A stretch of 64,000 nucleotides of DNA from Pseudomonas azotoformans (GTDB lineage: Bacteria; Pseudomonadota; Gammaproteobacteria; Pseudomonadales; Pseudomonadaceae), in assembly GCF_900103345.1 (NCBI RefSeq), contig NZ_LT629702.1, forward strand, positions 248,001-312,000, written 5' to 3'. Below the pieces are notes generated by a model that saw only the letters and a list, made by a program, of their open reading frames with translations, had not been told where the DNA came from and did not search any database. Below, one piece after another: positions 1 to 8,286 of this stretch. A program made the translations under genes and the position numbers. Positions within the stretch are counted from its first letter, which is position 1. The number at the start of each line of letters is the position of its first letter.

Positions 1-1575
1 CCCCCCGGTCAACAGTGCTGGGTCCTGTCGGTAGTTGCCCATGTAAGCGAAGCCGATCGCGCACCAGCGCTTTAGCCGTGCCACCTCCTCGCAGGTGTCA
101 GCCGGTAGACCCAGCGCGTGAGCCATCACCCGCACCGGCAGTGCTGCGGTGAAGTCGGCGATGAGGTCTACCTGGGCCCGGCCATGCATGCGTGCCAGCA
201 GGTCAGTGGTGACCGAGATGATGGATACCTCAAGCGCGGCAAGGGCTTGATTGCGAAACGATGGGCTGAGCAGGGCACGGTGCTGAGCGTGTTCACAGCC
301 GTCCATCGCCACGAGAGTGTGCCCCAGCAGCGGCCCAATCTGCCAGGCGTAGTTATTGTTGCTGGCTTGCGGATGCGTCAGTGCGGCTTTGACATCCACA
401 TACCGGCTGACCAGCCATACGTCCGTGGGCTCGTCGTAGGTGATCGGCAGAGTGGTACGTAAACGTTCATACAAAGGATAGGGGTCGATTTCGAACTGTC
501 TGGATTTCAGTGTTGGTGGCGTGAGTGTCAGGTCCACTGTCCGGTTGCCCTGAGTTGTAGTGCCGGTGGTGTGCAGGTGGTAGCGAGAAACGGTCTGGTG
601 CCAGTCACCCGCTGCCCGGACAACATGTCGCAGCCGGTCCGGCTCGGTTGCGGCGGATGGCAGGTGATTGGCTGGCCGAGTGGCGACAGCCGTGAACGCC
701 GCGACCGCGTTGACCACCATCTGATGTGCAGATTCGATCGCGGCAGGCCATTCCATGCCAGCGGTGTCCGCCAGTATCGATACCAGGTTGAAGTGCTCAC
801 CACACACCACATCTTTGGCAATCGAATGGATATCGTTCGTCCAGGCAATGATATCGGCACTGTGTTCGCGCAGTGTGTCCCACCATTCGACGTCCGCTGA
901 ATGCTGGTATGGGTCGAGCGTTTCGGCGGCATCTATCAGATCAAAAAAGAACAGTGCGCCGAACGAATCTCGGCGCAATGGCAGATATTCGGCCAGCGTG
1001 AGCACCGTGTCGGTTTCGCGCATTCGCACCAGCCTTACCTGGGCGCGCAGATGTCGGATCAGGTGCCGTGCAAGCCGTTGCCGCCAACCGTCGTTACCCC
1101 AGTGTCTGGTTCGCGGCCACAGATCGTTGGCCAGGACAGTCAGCATCGGATCATCAAAACGGCTCATTTCACTGAAGGGATGCGTGCCATCGTTCTCGGT
1201 CACTGCCTGCACTGCGGTGACGAACCGCTCCAATGCACCGTTTTCCGCCCAGGGCCCGTCATCAATCCGATCATCCAGCGTGAGCGCCCACAGATACCAG
1301 CACACCAGCGTCTCGGCTCGGTGTGTGGGGGCTTGTCCGCACAACGCCATCCCCAATTCGAGCAGCGGCGTGGTGCTTAACCGATGCGCACCGCGTCGAC
1401 CGATCAAGCCATGTTGCTGTGCCCAAGCGAGAGCATGAGCCTTCAACTGATCGTTGTCGGAACGTGGCGGCGGATCGGCAAAAGGCAGCCGAATCTCTGG
1501 AAGGATCAGTGAGGTCGGAGGTGAATGACGGCCGTGGCGGACACGGGGGCCACCTTCGAGGTGTACCGTTTGCAT
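1..1575 (-). CDS. Terpene synthase-cytochrome P450 fusion protein (3' end outside window)
   Basis: One uninterrupted frame of 525 codons runs from ATG 1575 to the window edge. Residues about 1-345 are a class I terpene synthase: aspartate-rich motif DDRIDD at 101-106, RR near 195 in LPLRRDSFG (diphosphate sensor), Mg-binding motif NDIHSIAKD at 247-255, and a C-terminal SRY pair. Residues from about 355 are a bacterial P450 N-terminus: IDPYPLYERL at about 363, WLVSRYVDV, and the C-helix haem-propionate motif EHAQHR followed by LLSPSF. The haem cysteine would lie beyond the window. Family knowledge: the first domain cyclises a prenyl diphosphate and the P450 oxidises the product. AAGG lies 9 bases before the ATG. 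In the third Mg motif the usual final Glu is Asp. The product is unknown. The single-frame fusion is seen directly; function is inferred from motifs. Confidence 0.9.
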   Translation of the reverse strand, partial: MQTVHLEGGPRVRHGRHSPPTSLILPEIRLPFADPPPRSDNDQLKAHALAWAQQHGLIGRRGAHRLSTTPLLELGMALCGQAPTHRAETLVCWYLWALTLDDRIDDGPWAENGALERFVTAVQAVTENDGTHPFSEMSRFDDPMLTVLANDLWPRTRHWGNDGWRQRLARHLIRHLRAQVRLVRMRETDTVLTLAEYLPLRRDSFGALFFFDLIDAAETLDPYQHSADVEWWDTLREHSADIIAWTNDIHSIAKDVVCGEHFNLVSILADTAGMEWPAAIESAHQMVVNAVAAFTAVATRPANHLPSAATEPDRLRHVVRAAGDWHQTVSRYHLHTTGTTTQGNRTVDLTLTPPTLKSRQFEIDPYPLYERLRTTLPITYDEPTDVWLVSRYVDVKAALTHPQASNNNYAWQIGPLLGHTLVAMDGCEHAQHRALLSPSFRNQALAALEVSIISVTTDLLARMHGRAQVDLIADFTAALPVRVMAHALGLPADTCEEVARLKRWCAIGFAYMGNYRQDPALLTGG

Positions 1576-1936
1576 GGTGCTCTACCTTGAATCAAGTTTT
1601 TATAAGGAACATTTGACGTCAGCACCCGAGCGGTTCCGTTTTCTGCAAAATGGAAGGCTTGGAGGGTGTTTCTGAGCAATTGGAGCGGTCAGTGCGCGTT
1701 TGGGGGGATCGTTCATTGGCGGGGGGTGTAAGGCGTTCGAGATTGAGCCATGGCCTGGAGTATCAGCCATAGAACGTACCTGTGTTGTATATGCAAAAAA
1801 CTCCATTGTTTGGCCAACCCGGCTATTCAGACCGGCTGACTTTACTGAAGGACGAAACGCTTAAATGTAGGAGTTAACTGTGGTCAGCACAGGAAACGCC
1901 TCGCATAACGGGCATAAAACGCAACCCCGGAGCTTT
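1576..1936. other. Intergenic region without a recognisable gene
   Basis: About 360 bases lie between the start of the terpene synthase-P450 gene and the hairpin behind the CBS gene. The stretch is AT-richer than its neighbours and presumably carries the promoter of the leftward fusion gene. A 68-codon minus-strand frame at 1600-1806 has no family resemblance and is not called. I see no RNA gene or clear operator. Confidence 0.6.
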
Positions 1937-1977
1937 CGGTATGTATACCGCATGTGCCACCTTGTTGCGGCACATGC
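1937..1977 (-). terminator. Palindrome and hairpin behind the CBS-domain gene
   Basis: A 9-bp inverted repeat, GCATGTGCC (1950-1958) and GGCACATGC (1969-1977), lies 12 bases past the stop of the minus-strand CBS gene. A second palindrome, CGGTAT-GT-ATACCG (1937-1950), abuts it. There is no T-run, so termination is likely but not certain; the second palindrome could be an operator. Confidence 0.5.
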
Positions 1978-1988
1978 CTTCGCGGTCT

Positions 1989-2429
1989 CTACTCGCCGCG
2001 AATGTACTGCTCCAGCTGCTTGATCAGGTCAGCCTGGTCGGCAATGGCTTCCTTGACTAGGTCGCCAATGGACAGCAGGCCCAGTAGCTTGCCGTCTTCG
2101 ACCACGGGCAGGTGGCGCAGGTGGCTGTCGGTCATGATGTTCATGCACTCATCGACCTTTTTGTGGGTGTCGACGGTGATAACCGGAGAACTCATCACCT
2201 CATGGACCTTGGTGGTGACCGACGACAGGCCCTTGAGCATGATCTTACGGGCGTAATCGCGCTCGCTGATGATCCCGACCACCACGCCATCCTGGACCAC
2301 CGGCAAGGCCCCGACGTTTTTTTCCGACATCCGGACCAGTGCTTCAAACACAGTGTGGTCATGTTTGATGACATGGACTTCCTGGTTTTTCTGGTCCTTG
2401 GCTTTGAGCACTTCTGCAACGGTTTTCAT
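1989..2429 (-). CDS. CBS-domain pair protein
   Basis: A 146-residue protein made almost only of two CBS motifs, at about 12-70 and 78-138. Typical signatures are GALPVVQDGVVVGIISERD in the first and LRHLPVVEDGKLLGLLSIGD in the second. Stand-alone CBS pairs bind adenosyl nucleotides (AMP, ATP, NAD or SAM) and act as cytosolic energy or redox sensors for partners that cannot be told from sequence. The start is placed at ATG 2429 because GGAG lies 8 bases upstream; an in-frame GTG at 2438 would overlap that ribosome site. The gene appears monocistronic with its own terminator-like hairpin. Confidence 0.85.
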   Translation of the reverse strand: MKTVAEVLKAKDQKNQEVHVIKHDHTVFEALVRMSEKNVGALPVVQDGVVVGIISERDYARKIMLKGLSSVTTKVHEVMSSPVITVDTHKKVDECMNIMTDSHLRHLPVVEDGKLLGLLSIGDLVKEAIADQADLIKQLEQYIRGE

Positions 2430-2560
2430 GGCGGCCACTCCGGTGTTGTTGTTGGTTAGTCAGGGTCCCACTACAGAATCCTAGACCGGCCACCGCGCTG
2501 CAAGGTCCAAAGCGGCGCTAAACCCGTCGAAAAACGTCATTCACCGGTTTTTTTCGGTGT

Positions 2561-4510
2561 TTACCCCGCATTTGTCGGTTTTTTGGCCCGCTTGGGGCTG
2601 GCTGCCGTCTTGCGTGGTGCGCTTTTGCGTTTCTTTTTCCATGGCGTGGCACCTCGGCCTGCCGGGCTGGCGGGACCGGTGATGGTCATGCGCATGCCAT
2701 TGCAGCGGGCGACCTGCTTGCTCATCCAGGCCGCCTGTTTGGCGACGAAGTCTTCCAGGCTCATTTCGCCGCTTTGCACCATGTCCAGGGCCTGCTCCCA
2801 GATGGCGGTGGTGCCTGGGTCGGCGATGGCCCGGGGCACGGCGTCGATCAGGCTGAATGCCGCCGGAGTGGCTGATAGCGCCTTGCCGTTCTTCACCAGG
2901 TAACCACGGTCCAGCAGCCCCTGGATGATGCCGGCGCGGGTGGCTTCGGTGCCGATGCCGGTGGTGTCCTTGAGCTTTTGCTTGAGCAGCGGGTCTTCGA
3001 CCAGCTTGGCGACATTCTTCATCGCCTTGATCAGGTCACCTTCGGTAAAGGGTTTGAGCGGTTGGGTCCACAGGTCCTTGAGGTTGACCTTGGCCACTGC
3101 ATAGTCCTGGCCTTGCACCAATGGCGGCAGCGCTTGCGGAGCCGGTGCTTCACGTCCCTTGGCCGGCGCCAGGGCTTCGGGCAGGGCGCGTTTCCAGCCC
3201 GGTTCGATGACCACTTTGCCCACCGCGCGCAATGCCTGGCCCGCACAGTCGAAATCCGCCTGGGTGCGATCGTACTCATGGTTGGGCAGGAACTGCGCCA
3301 GGTAGCGCGCGCGAATCAGGGTGTAGACCGCCCGGTGCTTGCCAGTGAGTTGTCCCACATCCTTGCCGGCGCCGGTAGGGATGATGCCGTGGTGGGCACT
3401 GACCTTGGCGTCGTTCCACGCCCGCGAGCGTCGCTGGGCATCGATATGTGGCATCAGCTCGTTCACCGTGGTATCCGCACGCCCCAACGCAGCCAGGATC
3501 TTCGGCGCGTCAGGGTGCTGGCTCATTGGTAGATAGCCGCAATCACTGCGCGGGTAGGTGATGACTTTATGGGTTTCATACAGCGACTGGGCGATATCCA
3601 GGGTTTCCTGGGCGCCGAGGCCGAGCTTCCTGGAACAGATTTCCTGCAGGGTGCCCAGGTCGAAGGGCAGGGGCGCCACTTCGCGGATGCGCTCAGTGCG
3701 CAGCTTCACCAGCCGGGCGGTGGCGGCGTTGGTCATGGCGTCGGCCGCATCCCGCGCCAACTGCGGGTTGAGGCAGCGACCCTGGTCGTCACAGGCGTCC
3801 TCGGCCGCGCGCCATTGGGCGGTGAACGTCATGCCCTCGTGGCGCAGGTCGACATCGATGGCCCAGTAAGCCACCGGCACAAAGTCGGCGATGCTGCGAT
3901 CGCGGTCCACCACCAGGCGCAGGGTTGGCGTTTGCACTCGGCCTACGGGCAACACGCCCTGGTAACCGGATTGGCGCCCGAGCAAGGTGAACAGGCGGCT
4001 CATGTTCATGCCAATCAGCCAGTCGGCGCGGGAGCGACCCAGGGCCGAGTGATACAGGCTGAAGGTCTCCGCGCCCGGTTTTAGCGCCCCGAGGGCCTTG
4101 CGGATCGAGGCATCATCCAGCGCCGACAGCCACAGCCGCTGGATCGGCCCACGGTACCGGCAATGCTCCACCAGTTCGCGGGCGATCATCTCGCCTTCAC
4201 GGTCGGCGTCGGTGGCGATCACCAGCTCCTGGGCTTCCCCCAGCAGGCGCTTGACCGCCTTGAACTGGCTGGCGGTCTTGGGCTTGACGCGCATCTTCCA
4301 TTTTTCCGGGACGATGGGCAGGTCGGCCAGTACCCAGCGCTTGTACTTTTCGTCGTAGGCATCCGGCGGGGCGGTTTCCAGTAGGTGGCCGATGCACCAG
4401 GTGACCGTGACCCCATTGCCCAGCCAGCACCCGTCGCCACGGCGGCTGGCGCCGAGCACGGCCGCGATGTCCTTGGCCTGGGAGGGTTTTTCACAGAGGT
4501 ACAGCCGCAT
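2561..4510 (-). CDS. topB: DNA topoisomerase III
   Basis: Type IA topoisomerase of 649 residues that decatenates and relaxes negatively supercoiled DNA. The TOPRIM domain is at the N-terminus (MRLYLCEKPSQAKDI, then the Mg-binding ATDADREGE). The active-site tyrosine lies in KVITYPRSDCGYLP at about residue 320. The GIGTEATRAGII motif near residue 520 is typical of the fold. The tail from about 620 is very Lys/Arg-rich, as in TopB. The start is placed at ATG 4510 because the family begins MRL; a GTG three codons upstream is the alternative. No strong ribosome-binding site is visible. The gene stands alone. Confidence 0.95.
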   Translation of the reverse strand: MRLYLCEKPSQAKDIAAVLGASRRGDGCWLGNGVTVTWCIGHLLETAPPDAYDEKYKRWVLADLPIVPEKWKMRVKPKTASQFKAVKRLLGEAQELVIATDADREGEMIARELVEHCRYRGPIQRLWLSALDDASIRKALGALKPGAETFSLYHSALGRSRADWLIGMNMSRLFTLLGRQSGYQGVLPVGRVQTPTLRLVVDRDRSIADFVPVAYWAIDVDLRHEGMTFTAQWRAAEDACDDQGRCLNPQLARDAADAMTNAATARLVKLRTERIREVAPLPFDLGTLQEICSRKLGLGAQETLDIAQSLYETHKVITYPRSDCGYLPMSQHPDAPKILAALGRADTTVNELMPHIDAQRRSRAWNDAKVSAHHGIIPTGAGKDVGQLTGKHRAVYTLIRARYLAQFLPNHEYDRTQADFDCAGQALRAVGKVVIEPGWKRALPEALAPAKGREAPAPQALPPLVQGQDYAVAKVNLKDLWTQPLKPFTEGDLIKAMKNVAKLVEDPLLKQKLKDTTGIGTEATRAGIIQGLLDRGYLVKNGKALSATPAAFSLIDAVPRAIADPGTTAIWEQALDMVQSGEMSLEDFVAKQAAWMSKQVARCNGMRMTITGPASPAGRGATPWKKKRKSAPRKTAASPKRAKKPTNAG

Positions 4511-4621
4511 GGTCGTCACATCAGATCGGGTTGATGCTGTGCAGGATGCTCAGTCAGCGCGCATTGATCAACCATTATCTGTATGGATGTACAGCAATTT
4601 ATGTAGGCGCCTGAAGGCACA

Positions 4622-4709
4622 GGTGGGAGGGGGCTTGCCCCCGATTGCAGAGTGTCAGTCAAAAATCCTCGACTGATACACCGCTATCGGGGGCAAGCCC
4701 CCTCCCACA
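4622..4709. repeat. Inverted pair of REP elements (REPIN-like)
   Basis: Two copies of a palindromic core, GTGGGAGGGGGCTTGCCCCC at 4623-4642 and its inverse ending at 4708, flank about 40 bases. The core is the common Pseudomonas extragenic palindrome. The pair sits between topB and the MHS transporter and would form a long cruciform or RNA hairpin at the end of the transporter transcript. Confidence 0.85.
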
Positions 4710-4737
4710 GGGGATCTTCTGTGCTCAGGAGATCGGA

Positions 4738-6360
4738 TTAGTTGTTATCGATATCCACGTGACGGGTCTCTTTAAGGCACACCATCCCCACGATCAAACT
4801 CACCCCGGTCACCACCACCGGGTACCACAGGCCGTAGAAGATATCGCCTGTGTACACCACCAGGGCAAACGACACGGTCGGCAGGAACCCGCCAAACCAG
4901 CCATTGCCGATGTGGTAGGGCAAGGACATCGAGGTGTAGCGGATACGCGTCGGGAACAGCTCCACCATCAACGCCGCCAGCGGGCCGTAGCACATTGCGG
5001 CGATCAGGATCAGCGCCACGATCAGCACCACCACCATGGTCTTGTTGACCTGGGCCACATCCGCCGAAGACGGGTAGCCGGCCAGGGTCACCGCGCCACG
5101 CAGGGCTTTTTCGTCAAAACCGTCGATACGCACTTCGCCCACGCTCACCTGCACCGGGCTGCCGGCGGGTGCGGCGGCGCTGCTGTAAGGCAGGCCTTGC
5201 TTGACCAGGAAGGTCTTGACCTTGTCGCACGGGCTGTCAAATTTCGCCTTGCCCACCGGGTCGAACTGGAAGGTGCAGGTGGCCGGGTCGGCCATCACGG
5301 TGATCGGCGCCTGGTTGCTCGCCTGGTCCATCGCCGGGTTGGTGTAGTGCGCCAGGCTCTTGAAGATCGGGAAGTACAGCACGGTGGCCAGCAGCAGGCC
5401 GAGCATCAGCACCGGCTTGCGCCCGACCTTGTCCGACAGCCAGCCGAAGAAGATGAAGAATGGTGCGCCGATCACCACGCTGATGATCAACAGCATGTTG
5501 GCCAGGGCCGGGTCCATTTTCAGGAATTGCGTGAGGAAGAACAGCACATAGAACTGCGCTGCGTAGAAGGTCACTGCTTGCCCGCCGTTGATGCTGAACA
5601 AGGCGATCAGCACCACCTTGAGGTTTTCCCATTTGCCGAAGGACTCGCGGATCGGCGATTTGCTGGCCTTGCCTTCCTCTTTCATCTTCAGGAACGCGGG
5701 CGACTCGTGCAGGCTCATGCGGATCCAGGTGGAAATGCCCAGCAGCACGATGGAGAACAGGAACGGAATGCGCCAGCCCCACACTTCGAACTGGTCACCG
5801 GTGAAGTAACGGCAGGCCAGCACCACCAGCAGCGACAGCAGCAGGCCGATGGTCGCGGTGGATTGAATCCAACTGGTGTGGAAGCCGCGTTTGCCGGCCG
5901 GTGCGTGCTCGGCCACGTAGGTTGCCGCGCCGCCGTATTCGCCACCCAGCGCCAGGCCTTGCAGCATGCGCAGCACGATCAGGATGATCGGCGCGGCGAT
6001 ACCGATGCTGGCATAGGTCGGCAGCAAGCCGACACAGAAGGTCGCCACGCCCATCAGAATGATGGTCACCAAAAAGGTGTACTTGCGCCCGATCATGTCG
6101 CCCAACCGGCCAAACACCAGCGCACCGAAGGGGCGCACCACAAAGCCGGCGGCAAAGGCCATCAAGGCGAAGATGAAGGCCGTAGTGTCGTTGACCCCGG
6201 CGAAGAACTGCTTGCTGATCACCGCCGCCAGGGCGCCGTAGAGGAAAAAGTCATACCACTCGAACACCGTCCCCAGGGACGAGGCGAAGATGACCTTCTT
6301 TGAGTCGTTGCTGGTGCTCGCGTCGATTGACGAGCCCAGGGGTTGAGCATGTTCTGACAT
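4738..6360 (-). CDS. MHS-family (MFS) metabolite:proton symporter
   Basis: A 540-residue inner-membrane transporter of the metabolite:H+ symporter branch of the MFS. The N-terminal motif FEWYDFFLYGALAAVI at about 35 and the loop motifs GRLGDMIGRK (about 100) and GWLSDKVGRKPVL (about 315) are diagnostic. Twelve hydrophobic segments are evident. Between the last helices sits an unusually long, charged, cysteine-containing insert of about 110 residues (around 355-465), likely periplasmic. Start ATG 6360 has GAGG 8 bases upstream; the longer frame to 6432 lacks support. The substrate is unknown. The neighbouring GMC oxidoreductase in the same orientation, about 130 bases upstream, may process the imported compound. 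Confidence 0.85.
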   Translation of the reverse strand: MSEHAQPLGSSIDASTSNDSKKVIFASSLGTVFEWYDFFLYGALAAVISKQFFAGVNDTTAFIFALMAFAAGFVVRPFGALVFGRLGDMIGRKYTFLVTIILMGVATFCVGLLPTYASIGIAAPIILIVLRMLQGLALGGEYGGAATYVAEHAPAGKRGFHTSWIQSTATIGLLLSLLVVLACRYFTGDQFEVWGWRIPFLFSIVLLGISTWIRMSLHESPAFLKMKEEGKASKSPIRESFGKWENLKVVLIALFSINGGQAVTFYAAQFYVLFFLTQFLKMDPALANMLLIISVVIGAPFFIFFGWLSDKVGRKPVLMLGLLLATVLYFPIFKSLAHYTNPAMDQASNQAPITVMADPATCTFQFDPVGKAKFDSPCDKVKTFLVKQGLPYSSAAAPAGSPVQVSVGEVRIDGFDEKALRGAVTLAGYPSSADVAQVNKTMVVVLIVALILIAAMCYGPLAALMVELFPTRIRYTSMSLPYHIGNGWFGGFLPTVSFALVVYTGDIFYGLWYPVVVTGVSLIVGMVCLKETRHVDIDNN

Positions 6361-6437
6361 CGGGTAGCCCTCACAGTGATTATTTATTGTTGTTCCACTG
6401 TCGGCGCCAGGTTCGGCGCCGCTATTTCTCAATTCCT

Positions 6438-6555
6438 TTGTAGGCGCGAGGCGGGCGGCAAGCCCTTGCTCGCAAAAATCGTCAACGATTACGCGGGAAA
6501 CCCGGATGACTGCGGCGCCTTTGCGTTTTTCGCGAGCAAGCTCGCTCCTACAGTA
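6438..6555. repeat. Inverted REP pair overlapping a coding end
   Basis: A left arm TAGGCGCGAGGCGGGCGGCA (from about 6440, imperfect) and a right arm CGCGAGCAAGCTCGCTCCTA (6531-6550) are inverted REP elements about 60 bases apart. The right arm lies inside the 3' end of the GMC oxidoreductase gene and encodes part of its C-terminal tail. Confidence 0.8.
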
Positions 6556-8156
6556 GTCGGCGAAAGGATCAGCTGCGCGGCCTTCTCCGCGATCATCAGC
6601 GTAGGTGAACAGGTATTGCCGGACGTAATACGCGGCATGATCGACGCATCGGCGATGCGTAAACCTGGCACGCCGTGCACCCGCAGTTGGGCGTCGACCA
6701 CCGCGTCTTTATCGTTGCCCATGCGGCAGGTGCCGACCGGGTGGAAGATCGTCGTACCGATGCGCGCGGCGGCTTCGTGCAATTGCTCTTCGGTTTGCAG
6801 CGAATCGCCCGGCAGATACTCCACCGGTTTGAACTGGCTCAGGGCGGGTGCGGCGACGATGCGACGGGTCAGGCGGATGGCGTCGGCGGCCACGCGCAGG
6901 TCTTGCGGATGGCTGAGGTAGTTGGGGCGGATCAGCGGTGCGTCCGCCGGGTTGGCCGAACGGATGTCGATGCGCCCGCGACTTTGCGGGCGCAAGTCGC
7001 AGACCGACGCGGTAAACGCCGGGAAGGGATGTAGTGGCTCGCCAAAGCGTTCAAGCGACAACGGCTGCACGTGGTATTCCAGGTTGGCCGAGGTCTGTTC
7101 CGGACCCGAGCGTGCAAACGCACCCAGTTGGCTGGGCGCCATCGACAACGGGCCGCTGCGGTCGTACAGGTAGCGCAGGCCCATGCCCATCTTGCCCCAC
7201 AGGGTGCCAGCGATCTGGTTGAGGGTGCGGGCGTTTTCCAGTTTGTAGATCAGCCGCAGTTGCAGGTGGTCCTGGAGGTTGCCGCCGACGCCGGGCAGCT
7301 CGTGCAATACATTGATGCCCAACGGTTTGAGCACATTCGAAGGGCCAATTCCCGAGCGTTGCAGGATGCCCGGCGAACCGACGGAACCGGCGCACAGCAC
7401 AATCTCCTGGCGCGCTTTCCAACTCATTTGCTGGCCCTGCTGACGCCCGACCACTTGGGAGGCACGGCCGTTTTCCAGCAGCACGCGGTCTACTTCCACT
7501 TCGGTCAGCACGGTGAGGTTGGGCCGTTGGCGCACAGGCTTGAGAAACGCCTTGGCCGCGTTCCAGCGCACCCCGGCCTTCTGGTTGACCTGAAAGTAGC
7601 CGCAGCCTTCGTTATCGCCCTGGTTGAAATCGTTGATGTTGGCGATGCCGCTCTGCGCCGCCGCATCGCGGAACGCATCGAGGATCGGCCAGTGCAGGCG
7701 CTGTTGCTCGACCCGCCATTCACCGCCGTCGCTGTGAAATTCCGAGCCGCCGGCAAAGTGGTTTTCGCTCTGCTTGAACAGCGGCAACACGTCCTTCCAC
7801 GCCCAACCTTCATTCCCCGCAGCGGCCCAGCCGTCGTAATCCTGGGCCTGGCCACGCATGTAGATCATGCCGTTGATGGACGAGCAGCCGCCCAGCACCT
7901 TGCCCCGTGGATAACTCAGTGCACGGCCTTGCAGGCTTTCCTGGGCTTCGGTCTTGAAGCACCAGTCGGTGCGTGGGTTGCCGATGCAGAACAGGTAGCC
8001 GACGGGGATGTGGATCCAGGGGTAGTTGTCGCGGCCACCGGCTTCGAGCAGCAGCACGCGGTGGGCGGGGTTGGCGGACAGTCGATTGGCCAGCAGGCAG
8101 CCCGCGGGGCCGGCGCCTACGACGATGTAATCGTATTCAGCAGTTGCAATGGGCAT
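6489..8156 (-). CDS. GMC-family FAD oxidoreductase (choline/alcohol dehydrogenase-like)
   Basis: A 555-residue flavoprotein. The N-terminal Rossmann motif is VVGAGPAGCLLANRL (about 11-25), GMC signature 1 is YPRGKVLGGCSSINGMIYMR (about 81-100), and the catalytic His and Asn lie in IFHPVGTCRMG (about 463) and SGNTCSPTLMIAEKAA near 515. It probably oxidises an alcohol to an aldehyde; the substrate is undetermined. A LysR gene is divergently transcribed 130 bases away and is the likely regulator. The last about 23 residues, beginning PTTVGASLLAKN, are encoded by an inserted REP element, so the ancestral C-terminus probably ended near AAQLIL. Confidence 0.9.
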   Translation of the reverse strand: MPIATAEYDYIVVGAGPAGCLLANRLSANPAHRVLLLEAGGRDNYPWIHIPVGYLFCIGNPRTDWCFKTEAQESLQGRALSYPRGKVLGGCSSINGMIYMRGQAQDYDGWAAAGNEGWAWKDVLPLFKQSENHFAGGSEFHSDGGEWRVEQQRLHWPILDAFRDAAAQSGIANINDFNQGDNEGCGYFQVNQKAGVRWNAAKAFLKPVRQRPNLTVLTEVEVDRVLLENGRASQVVGRQQGQQMSWKARQEIVLCAGSVGSPGILQRSGIGPSNVLKPLGINVLHELPGVGGNLQDHLQLRLIYKLENARTLNQIAGTLWGKMGMGLRYLYDRSGPLSMAPSQLGAFARSGPEQTSANLEYHVQPLSLERFGEPLHPFPAFTASVCDLRPQSRGRIDIRSANPADAPLIRPNYLSHPQDLRVAADAIRLTRRIVAAPALSQFKPVEYLPGDSLQTEEQLHEAAARIGTTIFHPVGTCRMGNDKDAVVDAQLRVHGVPGLRIADASIMPRITSGNTCSPTLMIAEKAAQLILSPTTVGASLLAKNAKAPQSSGFPA

Positions 8157-8197
8157 CTGAAGGTCTCGCTTGTTTTTCTTATTGGCCCCATCCTAGT

Positions 8198-8232
8198 TGT
8201 TAGTTTTCGTCTTAAAAATGTTAGTTTTTGCC
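8198..8232. promoter_or_regulatory. Direct repeat in the GMC/LysR divergent promoter
   Basis: TGTTAGTTTTCGTC (8198-8211) and TGTTAGTTTTTGCC (8219-8232) repeat with a 21-bp period, two helical turns, midway between the divergent GMC oxidoreductase and LysR genes. The placement fits LysR tetramer sites; direct rather than inverted symmetry is unusual for a LysR box. The AT-rich flanks may hold both promoters. Confidence 0.45.
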
Positions 8233-8286
8233 CAGCTGCTGTGCGTTTTTAAACAGCGCAGCCCAGGGATAGGCAATGGAGGCGTC

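Noticed and set aside
528..1438. Several open frames on both strands across the first 1.6 kb
   Set aside because: They are antisense or out of frame with the fusion gene, whose frame carries all recognisable motifs.
1600..1806. 68-codon minus-strand frame upstream of the terpene synthase-P450 gene
   Set aside because: No family resemblance, and it overlaps the expected promoter of the fusion gene.
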